A stretch of 64,000 bases of DNA from Asterochloris sp. CNOR1 (Eukaryota > Chlorophyta > Trebouxiophyceae > Trebouxiales > Trebouxiaceae), in assembly GCA_963969365.1 (NCBI GenBank), contig OZ017763.1, positions 682,001-746,000 of the forward strand, in the 5' to 3' direction. This document shows, piece by piece, positions 22,897 through 33,232 of the stretch. Position numbers and translations under genes: made by a program. Position 1 is the stretch's first letter. Each line of letters starts with the position of its first letter. The notes beneath the pieces are model-generated. The model searched no databases and was not told the DNA's origin. It worked only from the letters and a program-made list of their open reading frames with translations.

Positions 22897-24637
22897 ATTG
22901 AACCTGGCTTGAGGGCCAGAGCTGGGTGGTTCCCCCACCTCCATGTTGCTAGCTCCGTTGCTTGCCTGTGGTGAGATGTAATTGCACTGGCTTGTTTGCT
23001 GCATGAAGTTTTACCATAACCATTGAATACTTCGGAAGGCATTGTCACACAGCAGATGGTGATCACGGTTCAGCTGCAAACCAGTGCTCCCCTGCAATGG
23101 CAGGACACCATGAAGTGATCTTTTCCCGATCGTCTTGCTCATGCTTTGTGGGGATGCAGGTAAGGCTCGGCCATGCCCCTGATGGTGGCCCTGCATGTCC
23201 ACAGGTCATTGCTCTGCATCAGAGGCTGGCAGGCTGCAAAATATGGGGAGCAGACTGCAAGGCTGCCTTGAAGGTCTGTTAGGTGATAGGCAAGCCTGCA
23301 AATGCAACCTTGACCATCCCAAAGCGCAATGCTGCCACTGAAGCTGCACAGCTTTCACACAGTGAGGTCAGCTGCTGTTCCCCTCGCTGTTTGGCCCACG
23401 CATCTGGGCTGCGCTGTCCCTGCATGTGCTGAAGCCTGTGCTTCATGAAGCATTTCTGCAGCAGTAATTGTGTATGTCGGTCCTGTCTTGGGGAGAACCA
23501 GAGCTGTGGATGCTTCAAAGCTGTACATCATGTCGGGGCAGTGCTTCAGGGGCAGCATCAAAATTCAAGTGCGGGTGGACCCTCAGCCGAGCATCAAGTC
23601 CCCCACTTCTGTCACCTGCCTGCAAGTGGCAGTGTCGCTCTGCCCAGCGGCCGCCAGTCACAGGCAGAGACATCTTTCATCCACAGCCTTGTCCCCTGGG
23701 CCCAGCCTCAGCCAATGGAGCCGCAGAGACCATCACTGACATTGGATGCCTCCAACCATTCACCGCTTTACAATTTATTCTTGCCTGCGGCTGGTGGGTG
23801 CTACATGTGGCGGGTGCCATATCTGGTGCTGTATAGGCAAGCTCACGTCTTGGCAGAGATGGTGCCTTGGAGGGCACCATGCAAGCAATTGTCGATCAGT
23901 CAGGAAGGAAAATCAACAGCTTGTTGCCTGGCAGCACTCTGCTCTCTCATGCGCAAGTTGTGCTGCAGATACAGAGGCCCTGTCCATGGTCAAGATGTTG
24001 AGACTGAATATAGGTCGTATTATCACAGGCCATGTGACACCCTGTAACTTGTCATATTATCACAGGCTATGTGACACCTCGCAACATGTATGAGAAACAT
24101 CTATCGCGCTTAGACTGCAGCTCAGCGCTTGTATGGGGTGTGCTCTGACCCCAGGCTTCGCTGCTGCTGTGCTATGAGGGACGCCAACTAATGCGCAGCT
24201 CTGCTGGCCATGCTTGCGTTCAATCATACGCCAGCTGGGGGAGAGTACGCAGCGCCTCTTGTCCTGCAAGATGTGCTGCTAACATCACCCTCGCTCTTGC
24301 ACCGCTGGTCTGCAGGGTGGGAGCCTGGAGGGTTGTTGAGGCAGGCTTGATCTTTAGCAGTGCTTGCTACATGTTGTTAGTAAGAGAATTAAGAGAAGGA
24401 GACAGAGCCATGGTGCAAATTCACAGTTGGGGGCAACATGTTTGCATGGCTTGCAAGCAAGCAAGAAGAAATGGGTGCTTGTACGTTGGGCTGCTCATAG
24501 GCAGCACAAGGCCTACGGACTGGTGGCATCGGTGGTAAGTGGCCAGGTGCAACTCTAGAAGGTGCAGGCTGTGCGAGTTCTGCTGTAAAGACGAAGCTGA
24601 CAACACTTGGAATGAGGTCATGTAGCAGGAAATGCTA
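22897..24637. other. Intergenic, no recognised gene
   Basis: About 1.7 kb between the LRR gene and the kinase-like gene. Overlapping open frames at 23445-24093 (+) and 23279-23561 (-) have no family motif I know and no clear splice plan. It contains the short direct repeat at 24018-24078. Confidence 0.35.
24018..24078. repeat. Short direct repeat, 37-bp period
   Basis: TATTATCACAGGCCATGTGA at 24018-24037 recurs at 24055-24074 with one change (CTATG for CCATG). Both copies are followed by CACC. Confidence 0.9.
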
Positions 24638-27553
24638 CTAGATTACCAGTTCGAACCAGGCATCTTTCAATGCGCAACTGGCTGACAACTTCTTGTCCAT
24701 TAGCTGTTGCACAAAGTCCAAGGCCTCTTTAGAGGGATGATGCACAAGTTCGCGCAGCAGCTCATTTATCAGCAAGCCTATCTGGTGCATGTCTGAATAA
24801 CCGTTGTACCTCCTGGACTTGGTCAAGGTCTTGGTGTCCCAGCCGTTCATAAAAAAGCCTTCCTTTAGGGGTTCTGGCTTCCGTTGGCCTTCTGCCCTCC
24901 GCCGGCCAACTGTCTCCAGGTCTATGACCATGTAAGCAAGAGGGCCCAACTGCACAATGTTGGCCATGCGAAGGTCGCGGTGAACAAAGCCGGCTCTATG
25001 CAGGACCTGTGTAGCTTTGCAGCAGGCACATGCCAATGCCCGTACATCCTGCAGACAGACACAGCATCACTTCAGAGCTAAGTCAACTGTGGATGTCTAA
25101 ATGCAGCCGATGAACAAAAGTAGGGCACATAGTCAGCCCGCCAACAGGCAGGCAAGCCTGGACAGCAGCAACGTCGGTAGCAAGGAGTGCCTGCTAGCCT
25201 TCATGCTTACCTGCTCATTTGTGCATGACGCCTCGTAGCCCAGGGGCTTGATCTCCACCTCATATTGGCCACCCCTCAGCTTGGGCGGCCTGGATGTTGC
25301 TACCAGGAAAGGTGGGCTGGAGTGCTGTGCGGCCAGATCGGCAGCAGCATAGGCGGCCTTGATGTTTTCAAAGTCTGCCTGGAACTCCTCTGCAAATGTG
25401 GCGAAGTTACGAATGACCTTCCGCATGCTGTTGGGCTGTACCACCAGATGTCTGCAACCACAAGGAGCACTGCCTGGAGGCACTGTGCTGTACATCATGC
25501 CCACCACAGAACTTACTTGAACCACAGCGCCATGCTTGGACCTTGCATGTATGCGTATACACAGCAAGTCATTTCCTCAAGCAAGATCAGCATTGCAGGT
25601 CAGCACCAGCACAGCGTGTCAGCAAGCTATTGCAACATACCTGGACTCCTCACGGCCCCAGGACCCTCTGTTGATCATGCCATACAGGGGTAGACGCCCA
25701 ATGACTTCAGGCACACTCCTGGCCATGACGACCATCAGGTAGTACGCGTGCACGAGGGACAGCACAAGCTCTAGACGGTCCAGCTCTTGGCTCAGGTCAA
25801 AGAGCCTGCCAAGCTGTTTCACCTGCACCTCCAGCATACCACAGATCAGTGCAGCTGATGGCATTGCTAACACAACACAACACAGTATGCCAGGGATTGA
25901 GAAACTCCTGGCAGCTTCTGCAGTCAGCAGATAGATAGGATGCTGGTACAAGTGGCTGCTTGAGGGGCTTGAAAAATGCCAGCAGCTTCTGCACACTGAA
26001 GACATCCAGAAGTCAAATGTCTGTCAGCCTGATCACTGTGACTGACATGTGCTTGGAGCCAGGGCACAAGGTGCTCACCAATCTGCCATCTGAGGACATC
26101 CAGAGCCACTGAAATTCTGTTCCAGCTGCAGCATACGCCAGCAGGAAGCGCACATCTCCAAAATGCAGCGCATGCAGCGGTTGACGCTTGCGCTCCAAGT
26201 CCTTCATGGCCAGCTTGATGTCTCCCACCTTGTCCTCACCAAGCAGGAGAGTGCATTGATTCATGACTACAATGGTGTCAGGCCTGAGTCTGTCTTGCAC
26301 TGCCTTGCTGCTTGTGGAGCGCTGTGGCTCTGTAGTGTTTTGAAAAATGCTGTGCTTGATTCTGCCAGCAGTTCTGCTGAACTTGCTGAGGCACTTGAAT
26401 ACCTTGCTGATGATTTCCACTACGAGATGATGGGTGGCCTCCTCGCTTAAGTGCTCCTCTGTCTCAGTTTGCAGCAACTCTGTGAGGGTCACCACCAGGG
26501 ACGATGGGTCTGCGGGCTCCAAGTGCTGGGCAACTAACTCTGTGTAATGCATCACTACCCCAGCGTGATACAACTCTGTAACAGGAAGCCGGATGTTGGA
26601 CTGGTCAGGGAACAGCGTCGCTTCCACCTCCTTCGGTGTGCTGGGCAGCTGCGGCAGGGGGCCCTCCAGGAAGGTGACCCAGTGCAATGACCGATCTTGA
26701 TGCCCTGCAGAAAGGATGCGAAGTCGTGCGGCTCCTCAGCATCTGGACCATGCGGCATGTTGCGCTGTACAAGCAACACGCCAATGCTGCCCCACATGAC
26801 CTCCTCTCACACAAGAAGTCTGACCCCATGCAAGACATACCGCAAAAAGTGCCTTGATGGCAATGTTGAGCAGAGCAACAAGAGGGCACTGGCAAACCTG
26901 CACGTGGCCTCTTGCTGGCGCCAGCTTCATCGTCACTCTCGTTGCCAGCCTCACGGCCCCGCTTGCCTGCACAAATAGGACCTTGCCAGTCAGACAGCAC
27001 TGCCAAAGGGGATGCAATGTGTGGCAAAGGCAAACGTGCGTCATGTTGCCTGCCTCAGCCACTGGACATTTGGCAGCTGCGGGCCTCCCTGCAGCCTCAA
27101 GGCGCAGTCCATCACGAAGTAGCATGCCTTCAACCTGTGGCGCCTCAAGCATACCACCCATGCTGTGTCAGTTGGAACATGATCTCACCTGAGAGGCTCA
27201 GGCCACGGTGGCTTTGGTGAACAGAGCAAATGCAGATATCACCTGCATACCCAGGCTTGAGGGCCTGCGCCACCCTGGTTGCAGGGCCCTGGACAGAGCC
27301 TCCCGCCAGGTGCACCACCTGCTGCCGCACGCCATGCAGGCCCGACCTTGCAGCCCTGCTTGGGATCCGCACCTCCAGCCACCTGTTGCCGTCGGAAGCT
27401 GTCCAGCCTCTCCTCTGCTTGCTTCCACATCATCCTGAGCTCTTCTCTGTTGGCTGGATCCTTCTCAGCCAGCAATGCTTTGCTGGCCGCTGTGACATCT
27501 CCCTCCAGTTTATCCTCCAGTTGCTGAGCATTCATGCCTGCAGCCACCAGCAT
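24638..27553 (-). CDS. Kinase-like protein, possibly Crinkler-type family
   Basis: Exons 27384-27553, (one unresolved), 26898-26966, 26037-26704, 25641-25822, 25211-25451 and 24638-25048 join in phase except at the gap. The N-terminal exon is a charged helix (EELRMMWKQAEERLDSFRRQ). A basic linker KRGREAGNESDDEAGASKRP looks like a nuclear signal. A long middle domain contains VVMNQCTLLLGEDKVGDIK and FLLAYAAAGTEFQWLWM. The C-terminal lobe has the catalytic-loop motif HRAGFVHRDLRMANI and YMVIDLETVG, where IDLE stands in place of DFG. The end, SDMHQIGLLINELL and LKDAWFELVI, fits a kinase C-lobe. The catalytic-loop Asp and Asn are present, so activity is possible. I recall similar large families in algae and fungi, but no substrate is known. 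It starts about 310 bp from, and divergent to, the recombinase gene. Stop TAG. Confidence 0.7.
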
Positions 27554-27863
27554 TGCAGATGGTAGGCTAAGCCTCTAAGGTCTCAGGCGCAGTTCATGCA
27601 GCACAAGGCAGGATATCTGCACCTGCACAGTTGGTGTGGATGTTGTCTCTTGCTGCTGACGCAGTGCTTGCTGACAGCGATCAAAATGTGCTTAGTGTCC
27701 CGATGATCCAGTTGGTAGAGGTCTGCAAGGTGCAGAGTTTGAAATCAGCAGCAGCATTTTGCTGCCTGCCAAAGCCTCCAAACCCCCAGAATGCCTTTTG
27801 CCTTCCGACCTAAGTACTAGGTCAATAAACCCTAGCGCGCCAAAGTGTCCTAGATCGACCTTC
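27554..27863. promoter_or_regulatory. Shared 310-bp region between kinase-like and recombinase genes
   Basis: The two genes start on opposite strands at 27553 and 27864. Near the recombinase start the sequence is rich in CTAG: TACTAGGTCAATAAACCCTA and GTCCTAGATCGACC. It may carry recombinase sites, but no inverted pair is clear to me. A CCAGTTGGTAGAGG string near 27707 resembles a tRNA A box, but no tRNA folds around it. Confidence 0.4.
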
Positions 27864-30862
27864 ATGCAGCACTACCAGGTGCCATCTGTCGAGTACAGCA
27901 GCTACATCAACCATGTCATCAGCCTGGGGCTGGCTGAGGACTACACAGCACAACTGCGTGCCAGCTGCTCCTCAAACGGCCCCCCTTCCCTCAGAGCGGC
28001 CATTGATCAAGCCTGCAGACACCTATCTGGAGTGGTGGATGATCTCCAGCCAGTGCTGGTCTCTGCCCCTGGTGTGCACAGTTTAGAGGCTTTGGGCCAG
28101 CAGAATGGAGCACCAGTCTCAGATGCAGCAGTTGGCTTGGCAGCAGCAATGCCTAACACTCCTGAGGAGGAAGCTCGTATCCTACAGCTCACCCAGCTCA
28201 TCAATGCCCGTCATGGTGCGGCTAAGCCACAGAACACAATCCAGGCTGAAAAATCAGCTGCCAAGCTCTGGAGGGTAGGCGCTGCATGGCCTTTACTCCT
28301 GTTCTTATGGCCCCCTTGAGGCTTCCAAGGCCATGTCACTCACACACATGTGGTCCTGCAGAGATACTGTGAGCAGGAGGCGCACCGTTACCCTGATGGC
28401 GACCTCATGTCTCAGGCCAAGATTCTTGAGTTCTCGATGTGGCTTGTGGATGTGGCAGTGCAGCAGAATGGTGCTCGCTACTCATTCAGCAGCGTGGTGT
28501 GAGAGGCCCCTCCACTGCTGTGTCTGAGCTGCGCTCATGTCCCACCCTTCTCAACCCTTGGCCTGCTGCATGCAGTGATTATCTATGCCACCTCAAGGAA
28601 GTCCGCAGAGAGCAGTACTCAGAGGGCCGCATCACCTCAGATGTACCTGCACCCCTGGAGATTCAAGCAGTCAGGGACTTGCTCCGTGCACGTGGCAGGG
28701 AGATGCAGGCTGAGAACCTCAATGCGCAAGTGGCAGCTCAGGTGGGTACCGGCCTGGTCAGAGCGTCTTGTGCAAACAGAATGATGGCATGTCTGACCCC
28801 AGCTTGTTGCTTGCATCTGCAGGTGGATGCCGCACTGAGTGCAGAGCAGCTTTGCCAGTCCCTGCAAGCAGCTTTCCAGCAGAAGCAATGGCAGTGGACC
28901 TATCTGCTGAGGATGGCAATGACGTTCATGCCAGCCACACTGGGCCGCTCTGATGACCTGCGCAAACTTCCCTGGAGCTGCCTGGCACTGAGGACGCAGG
29001 ATAATGTGGGCCCAGTGCCCTCTGTGGCAATCTTGTTTGGTAGCATGCAGGGGAAGACTGTGAAGCCTGGGCAGGTGGATATTCCTGGTGTTGTCAGGTA
29101 TGCGCATTCAAGCTGTCAGACATAGTTGAGCTGTGTGCTGCAGTGTGTTTTCACTTGTTATGCCTCCTCTGCCACAGGTACAGAGACCATCGCATCTGTC
29201 CTCAGGCAGCGCTTGCCGACCTGGCTGTCGCCACCTTCCACAGGGGCATCAAACTTGAGGATCTGGCCAAGTTCATTGTTGCCGCCCCTAGCATGCAGGG
29301 GAACCAGCCCATGAGTGGGGAGACTCTCAACGTTCACCTTCGGCAGGCTTTTGAACTTGCTGGTGAGCCAGTGCATCAATGCTGCAGCTTTTGGACACGG
29401 CTGTCGGTAACATCTGTGGCTTATTACACCGCAGGCGTGCCCTGTGGCAGGCTTGATGGGTACTCAGCGAAAGGGGAGGTCAGCCACAAATCTAAGAAGC
29501 ATGGTGTGGAGGCGGCTAAGAGCGTGGGCATCAACAAAGCGGAGATCAAGATGGCGGCGAGGTAGGCAACTCAGGCCATGCTGTGCATCCTGAACAGTAT
29601 TGTCTCCAGCTGGTTGACCATTGTTATGCCTTTGCAGGCATGAGTCCGACACCACAGACCTGTATTGCATCTTTGACCCGGACACAGCCCACAGGCTGGC
29701 TGGTTGGGGACGGGACTGGCATGAGAATCATCGCTTGGGCCAGGCTGATTACAAGGTAGGGTCACTGTAGTGCCAGTGCTTCTCACAGAAGTCACCAAAA
29801 TCTTGGGAGGGGGGGACTGATCCGATTGTGTTCTGCAGGCTGAGCAGGACGTGCTGGACCGCACAATCCCAGGCTTGACAGTGCTCCTGCGCCAAGCTGG
29901 CATGCGATGCCACCCTGCACATCCTTTGCTGGCGCCCTTGAGGGCCATCGACCACCTGCGGCAAGTGTTCGTGCAGAATGCCAGCTTGAGAATTGATTCA
30001 TATGGGGACCAGTGGCTCCGCACCATCCCGCCAGCCGCCAGTCGCCTTCTGCAGAGCGCTGTAGGCAAGCAGCTGCGGCAGGAGACATGGGACAAACACG
30101 TTGCTGCTGAGGCAGTTCTCAGCGACAGGAATTTGTTGTTCACCAACCCAACGGTGAGCGCTGCGGCCCCTAGGTGGTGCAGTCAAACATGCATTGCTCT
30201 GACCCTTTGCCCTTCCATGTCGCAGGCTTTCTTCTTCAAGACGCTGGGTGAAATGGAGGCCATGCCTATGCCTCTTGCCCCGGTTGTGATGCTGCCTCAG
30301 GTGCCTCTTTCCCGTGTTCAGCCCCCAGCATCAGCCAAACCCATCCCATGGGTGCCTCTGCCTTCAAAGGCCAGCTAGGGCGTTACTCTGCCGCCTCAGT
30401 CCCTCAGTGCGCTGAGCGCCTTGGATGAGAGGGACTCCTTTTTGTTCGAGAAGCAGGTGTGTAGTCAATCGCCTTCCAGCTTGAGCGCCTGTCTACTGGT
30501 CAGACTGTACTTCCCCTTGTCAGCTGCAGGTCTGGAAGCTCTTAGAATTTCAAACAGTCCCAGAAGCATTTGAGGCGTTCTCCAAGATCTCAGCGGTGCC
30601 CTCAGACCTCCGCAGGTGGCATGGCAGCAAGAAGGATGCAAGGGCCAGCAGCACGGCCTTCTCGGGATTCAAGAACGGCCTTGCTGCTGAGGTCAGGAAC
30701 CGCATGGCTGCCTTGGGAAGCACCATGGCTGTTGTTGTCGGGGCTTTAGAAATGGAATGTCGGCGCCTCCCCGCCACCAGGACAGTCAGCTCACTGCAGC
30801 AGCTATGCAGCAGGTACAGCAATGATTGCAAGCTACTTGGCAAGCGTAAGCAGAGCGGCTGA
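27864..30862 (+). CDS. Crypton/GCR1_C-type tyrosine recombinase (one in-frame stop)
   Basis: Ten exons (27864-28274, 28362-28498, 28576-28741, 28823-29097, 29178-29362, 29435-29561, 29638-29755, 29839-30153, 30226-30456, 30530-30862) join in phase to about 765 residues. After an N-terminal Gln/Ala-rich region, an arm-like domain contains YCEQEAHRYPDGDL. The catalytic domain shows RMAMTFMPATLGRSDDLRKL (catalytic Arg), then GEVSHKSKKHGVEAAKSVGI and TDLYCIFDP (candidate Tyr), and LAGWGRDW. The C-terminal part, ending MECRRLPATRTVSSLQ, resembles the GCR1_C domain seen in fungal Crypton relatives. The usual HxxR appears as HKSK, so Lys replaces Arg. An in-frame TAG at 30376-30378 interrupts a frame that stays coding on both sides. 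This copy is probably a pseudogene or makes a shortened protein. Family placement rests on remembered motifs. Confidence 0.72.
30376..30378 (+). other. In-frame TAG inside the recombinase
   Basis: The codon lies between SKAS and GVTLPPQ. The following 110-plus codons include a spliced exon and remain family-like. CAG to TAG is the simplest origin. Confidence 0.75.
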
Positions 30863-30926
30863 GCAAGCCTTTGATTGTTTGCTGATCTGCATTCACAATT
30901 GCTACCGCCATCTACCTGCACAGGTC

Positions 30927-31015
30927 ACATTTCTGTGTTGAAAGTCATATTTTACTGAGTGGTATAACATTTTACTCGTAAAGTGACATTTCACTCCACA
31001 AAATCACATGTCATC
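30927..31015. repeat. Cluster of short ACATTTTACT-like repeats
   Basis: Degenerate units follow one another: TCACATTTCTGTG, TCATATTTTACTGAGTG, TAACATTTTACTCGTAAAG, TGACATTTCACTC and TCACATGTCAT. Spacing is about 19-22 bp. They are much more AT-rich than the surrounding sequence. Confidence 0.7.
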
Positions 31016-31018
31016 TTG

Positions 31019-31044
31019 GGGGGCAAGCCTGCAGGCTTGCCCCC
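31019..31044. other. Perfect 26-bp palindrome
   Basis: The sequence is GGGGGCAAGCC-TGCA-GGCTTGCCCCC, with 11-bp arms around a self-complementary TGCA. It could extrude a GC-rich hairpin. It lies about 380 bp past the stop of the Rep-like gene. A terminal hairpin of an HUH-type element would be expected near such a 3' end; that role is inference. Confidence 0.95.
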
Positions 31045-31051
31045 TGACAGA

Positions 31052-31259
31052 CTACACTTGAAACACTCTTGGTCTACATGAATCGAAGATCTGCATTCCC
31101 GCGTAACCCTTTTCTCTGGGCCAATCAACCACTTCTGGCTAGCCATTGCACAACAAAGTTCCACTACACTTGAACTACACTTGAAGATATCAACCTGAGG
31201 GAGCTGGCCTCACCAACACATGTGGTGGCTTTTTGGACCTGGCATTGGCTACACTTGAA
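31052..31259. repeat. Four copies of CTACACTTGAA (iteron-like)
   Basis: Exact copies lie at 31052-31062, 31164-31174, 31175-31185 and 31249-31259; the middle two are in direct tandem. All are on the plus strand between the palindrome and the Rep-like stop codon at 31427. Clustered 11-bp repeats resemble replication-initiator binding sites, though binding is not shown. Confidence 0.9.
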
Positions 31260-31426
31260 TCCCTGGTGGCGAAAGATGACCTCCTGGGGGCTTGAAAAGG
31301 GCTGCACTTGCGCAATCTGTGCATCTGTTACAAAGTCATCTGGTGTGGGTACTTGGGTGCGCTTCCCACACCTGTGCTGTGGCATGGTGATTCAAACACT
31401 TTCACAATCTTGTAACCAAGCTTGCA

Positions 31427-32503
31427 TCATCTGGCCTTCATCACATCAGCAATGACAGCTGCCGGGAGGTTGTAACTGACACATGCCCATGCTGGGGCGC
31501 GGCCAGCCGTCCATCCAGGAGGTGGGTACTTCCCAAACAGATTGATGAATCCCTCCTCATAGTGCTGCCTCAGCTTGGCGATGGAAAGGTTGCCACCTCC
31601 AGATTGTAACTTCCTGACAGGCTCAAGCAGCCTGAATCGATGAAAGTCAGGAGGGTGCGCCTCTAAAAATTCATGACGAACCACCAGTTCCTCTCGCAGG
31701 CATCCGTTGGGCCCTTGCAGGTACTTCATGGAGCGCTTCCGCTGGATAGTCTGCTGCTCCTTTGGGAGGGCCTTGAACTCGTCCTCATCATAGGCAGGGT
31801 TGCGAATCAGGTCGCCTTCCTTACGCATTGGCACAGTACCAAAAGAGCTCTCGGCCAACACACTCGGCAAGGCGCTCCCTGTGCAACCCACACTCTCTGC
31901 GGCAGCTTTCAGCAGACTTTGGCATTCCTCATACGTCTTGCATTCAAATTCTGGAGTTCCTGCCTTGATGGCTGCTGTGGCCACCTGCACTGGGCCTTGC
32001 CGCCCAGAACCAGTTCTGGCGCCTCCATGCGAGATCTCCCACTCTCCACTGCACATGAACTCCACTGTCCTGTGCTCAGCATCCTTTGGGTGGTGATTTG
32101 GATGGTCATTGTTGTTCACGTACAGCGATCTGTTATCGCCAAGCCCCTTCAAGCCGTGAGCCGGTCCAGCCTCTGCTTTCAACTCATTGAACATTTTGAC
32201 CTCCACCAGCCCACTCTCTGTGCCAAATATGAGTGCCATGGAGTCAACAATACGAGCTTTGACAGCGCTGTTGGTCTTGAGAGCCTCAGACATCACCAGG
32301 AAATGTACATGCTTGTTGCCTGGCTTGTGGTGAAGAGTGCCTGAGCACTTCTTGATGTTGTGTTCAAAGACGTCGTTCAGAGCCGCCATGCTCTGCCGCG
32401 AGACCTGAGGCAGCTGGTCTTCATTGATGGTGATGTGGTTGACAACAATCTCAAAGTTGCGGTCTTGCCTCTTGCCGCTGCCTGGCTTAGACTTCATCAT
32501 AGC
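31427..32503 (-). CDS. Rep-like protein main exon, possible HUH endonuclease
   Basis: One open exon of about 359 codons follows the acceptor GAAAGCAG at 32504. It starts AMMKSKPGSGKRQDRNFEIV; the frame is also open a little further upstream (to 32542). A beta-strand-like NFEIVVNHITI is followed by a helix, then LHHKPGNKHVHFLVMSEALK, whose HVH is a candidate HUH metal motif. Next come a helix (AVKARIVDSMALIFG) and a strand (LVEVKMFNEL). This order fits the HUH/Rep fold, and replitrons in green algae encode such proteins. A clear YxxK motif is missing; Tyr in RSLYVNN is the nearest candidate. The second half (RNPAYDEDEFKALPKEQQTI and onward) is charged and unfamiliar. The CDS joins in phase to the decayed exon ending at 33233. 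Confidence 0.45.
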   Translation of the reverse strand, partial: AMMKSKPGSGKRQDRNFEIVVNHITINEDQLPQVSRQSMAALNDVFEHNIKKCSGTLHHKPGNKHVHFLVMSEALKTNSAVKARIVDSMALIFGTESGLVEVKMFNELKAEAGPAHGLKGLGDNRSLYVNNNDHPNHHPKDAEHRTVEFMCSGEWEISHGGARTGSGRQGPVQVATAAIKAGTPEFECKTYEECQSLLKAAAESVGCTGSALPSVLAESSFGTVPMRKEGDLIRNPAYDEDEFKALPKEQQTIQRKRSMKYLQGPNGCLREELVVRHEFLEAHPPDFHRFRLLEPVRKLQSGGGNLSIAKLRQHYEEGFINLFGKYPPPGWTAGRAPAWACVSYNLPAAVIADVMKAR

Positions 32504-32550
32504 CTGCTTTCCTATGGAGTGAGATTGAAAAGCTCTACGCAAGAGTTCAA

Positions 32551-32598
32551 TGTTGCCATTGATCCTCTCGCTGCTGCTTGCTTAGACTTCATCGTAGC
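32551..32598 (-). repeat. Ghost acceptor of the Rep-like exon
   Basis: The exon start GCTATGATGAAGTCTAAGCC at 32503 recurs 95 bp upstream as GCTACGATGAAGTCTAAGCA, again after an AG (TAGAGCAG). The two copies stay similar for about 45 bp. Confidence 0.9.
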
Positions 32599-32640
32599 CT
32601 GCTCTAAGAAAGCAGCCAGCTCTGTCTGCCTCACAGGCTA

Positions 32641-33200
32641 ATGCTGAGCAGAAAGGACTGGCACGCCCATGCAAGCCCCTCCCCCCTTGACTTTTGGTGA
32701 ATTTGGTGGTGCTCACCTGTCAAGACCAGCTGTATTTGCCAGGAAGATGGGTAGCACAGATTCATGTCAAGCAGAAGGGATGGACAGGAGCACATGACAA
32801 GGGCATACGAGCCCCCACCCCTCCTGACATGAGGTCCCCCTCCCCTGACTTTTGGTGAGTGTGGTGGTGCTTGCAGAGTTCAGCTCTGTCTGCTTCAGCA
32901 CAGACTGAAGTCAGTCAAGAAGGATTGGCGCGCCCGCATGAGCCCTCCTCTTCTGTTTCTTGGTGTTCATGGTAACAATTGCCTGCCCAGACCAGCTTTG
33001 TTCGTCCTAGCACAACTTGATGTTGAGCAAAAGGGATGGACATGAGCACATGAGCCCCCATCCCCTACATTTTGGAGATTTTGGTGATGCTCAGCCACTG
33101 AAGCTTCATCTACTTCAGCACAGACTGTGTTGAGCAGGACAATCACTGGAAGACATGAGCCCCTCCTCCCCTGGAATTTGGTGATTTTGGAGCACTCACC
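32641..33200 (-). repeat. Degenerate tandem array of about five 105-145 bp units
   Basis: Units share AGCCCC(T/A)CC-CC, CTTTTGGTGA or AATTTGGTGAT, a GCTCACCTG-like block, a CTTCAGCACAGACT block and GAGCA-AAGGGATGGA. Unit starts are near 32645, 32767, 32905, 33010 and 33125. Read on the minus strand, several units contain CAGGTGAGC, a donor-like string. The array fills the intron between the zinc-finger exon and the Rep-like exon. Confidence 0.8.
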
Positions 33201-33232
33201 TGCCCATATAACAAGTCACATCCTCTGCTCAC

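Larger units (their letters stand above)
30863..31426. other. Non-coding tail region between converging mobile genes
   Basis: The recombinase (+) and the Rep-like gene (-) converge here. The stretch is not coding. It contains the AT-rich repeats (30927-31015), the 26-bp palindrome (31019-31044) and four CTACACTTGAA motifs (31052-31259). Confidence 0.7.

Noticed and set aside
24640-24670. B-box-like GTTCGAACC
   Set aside because: It lies in the last exon of the kinase-like gene and has no partner A box.
27690-27760. tRNA-like A box (CCAGTTGGTAGAGG) followed by GTTTGAAATC
   Set aside because: The two boxes are too close and no acceptor stem or anticodon arm pairs. It is not a tRNA.
32641-33200. 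CRISPR array
   Set aside because: Units are degenerate tandem repeats in a eukaryotic intron, without constant repeats separated by unique spacers.
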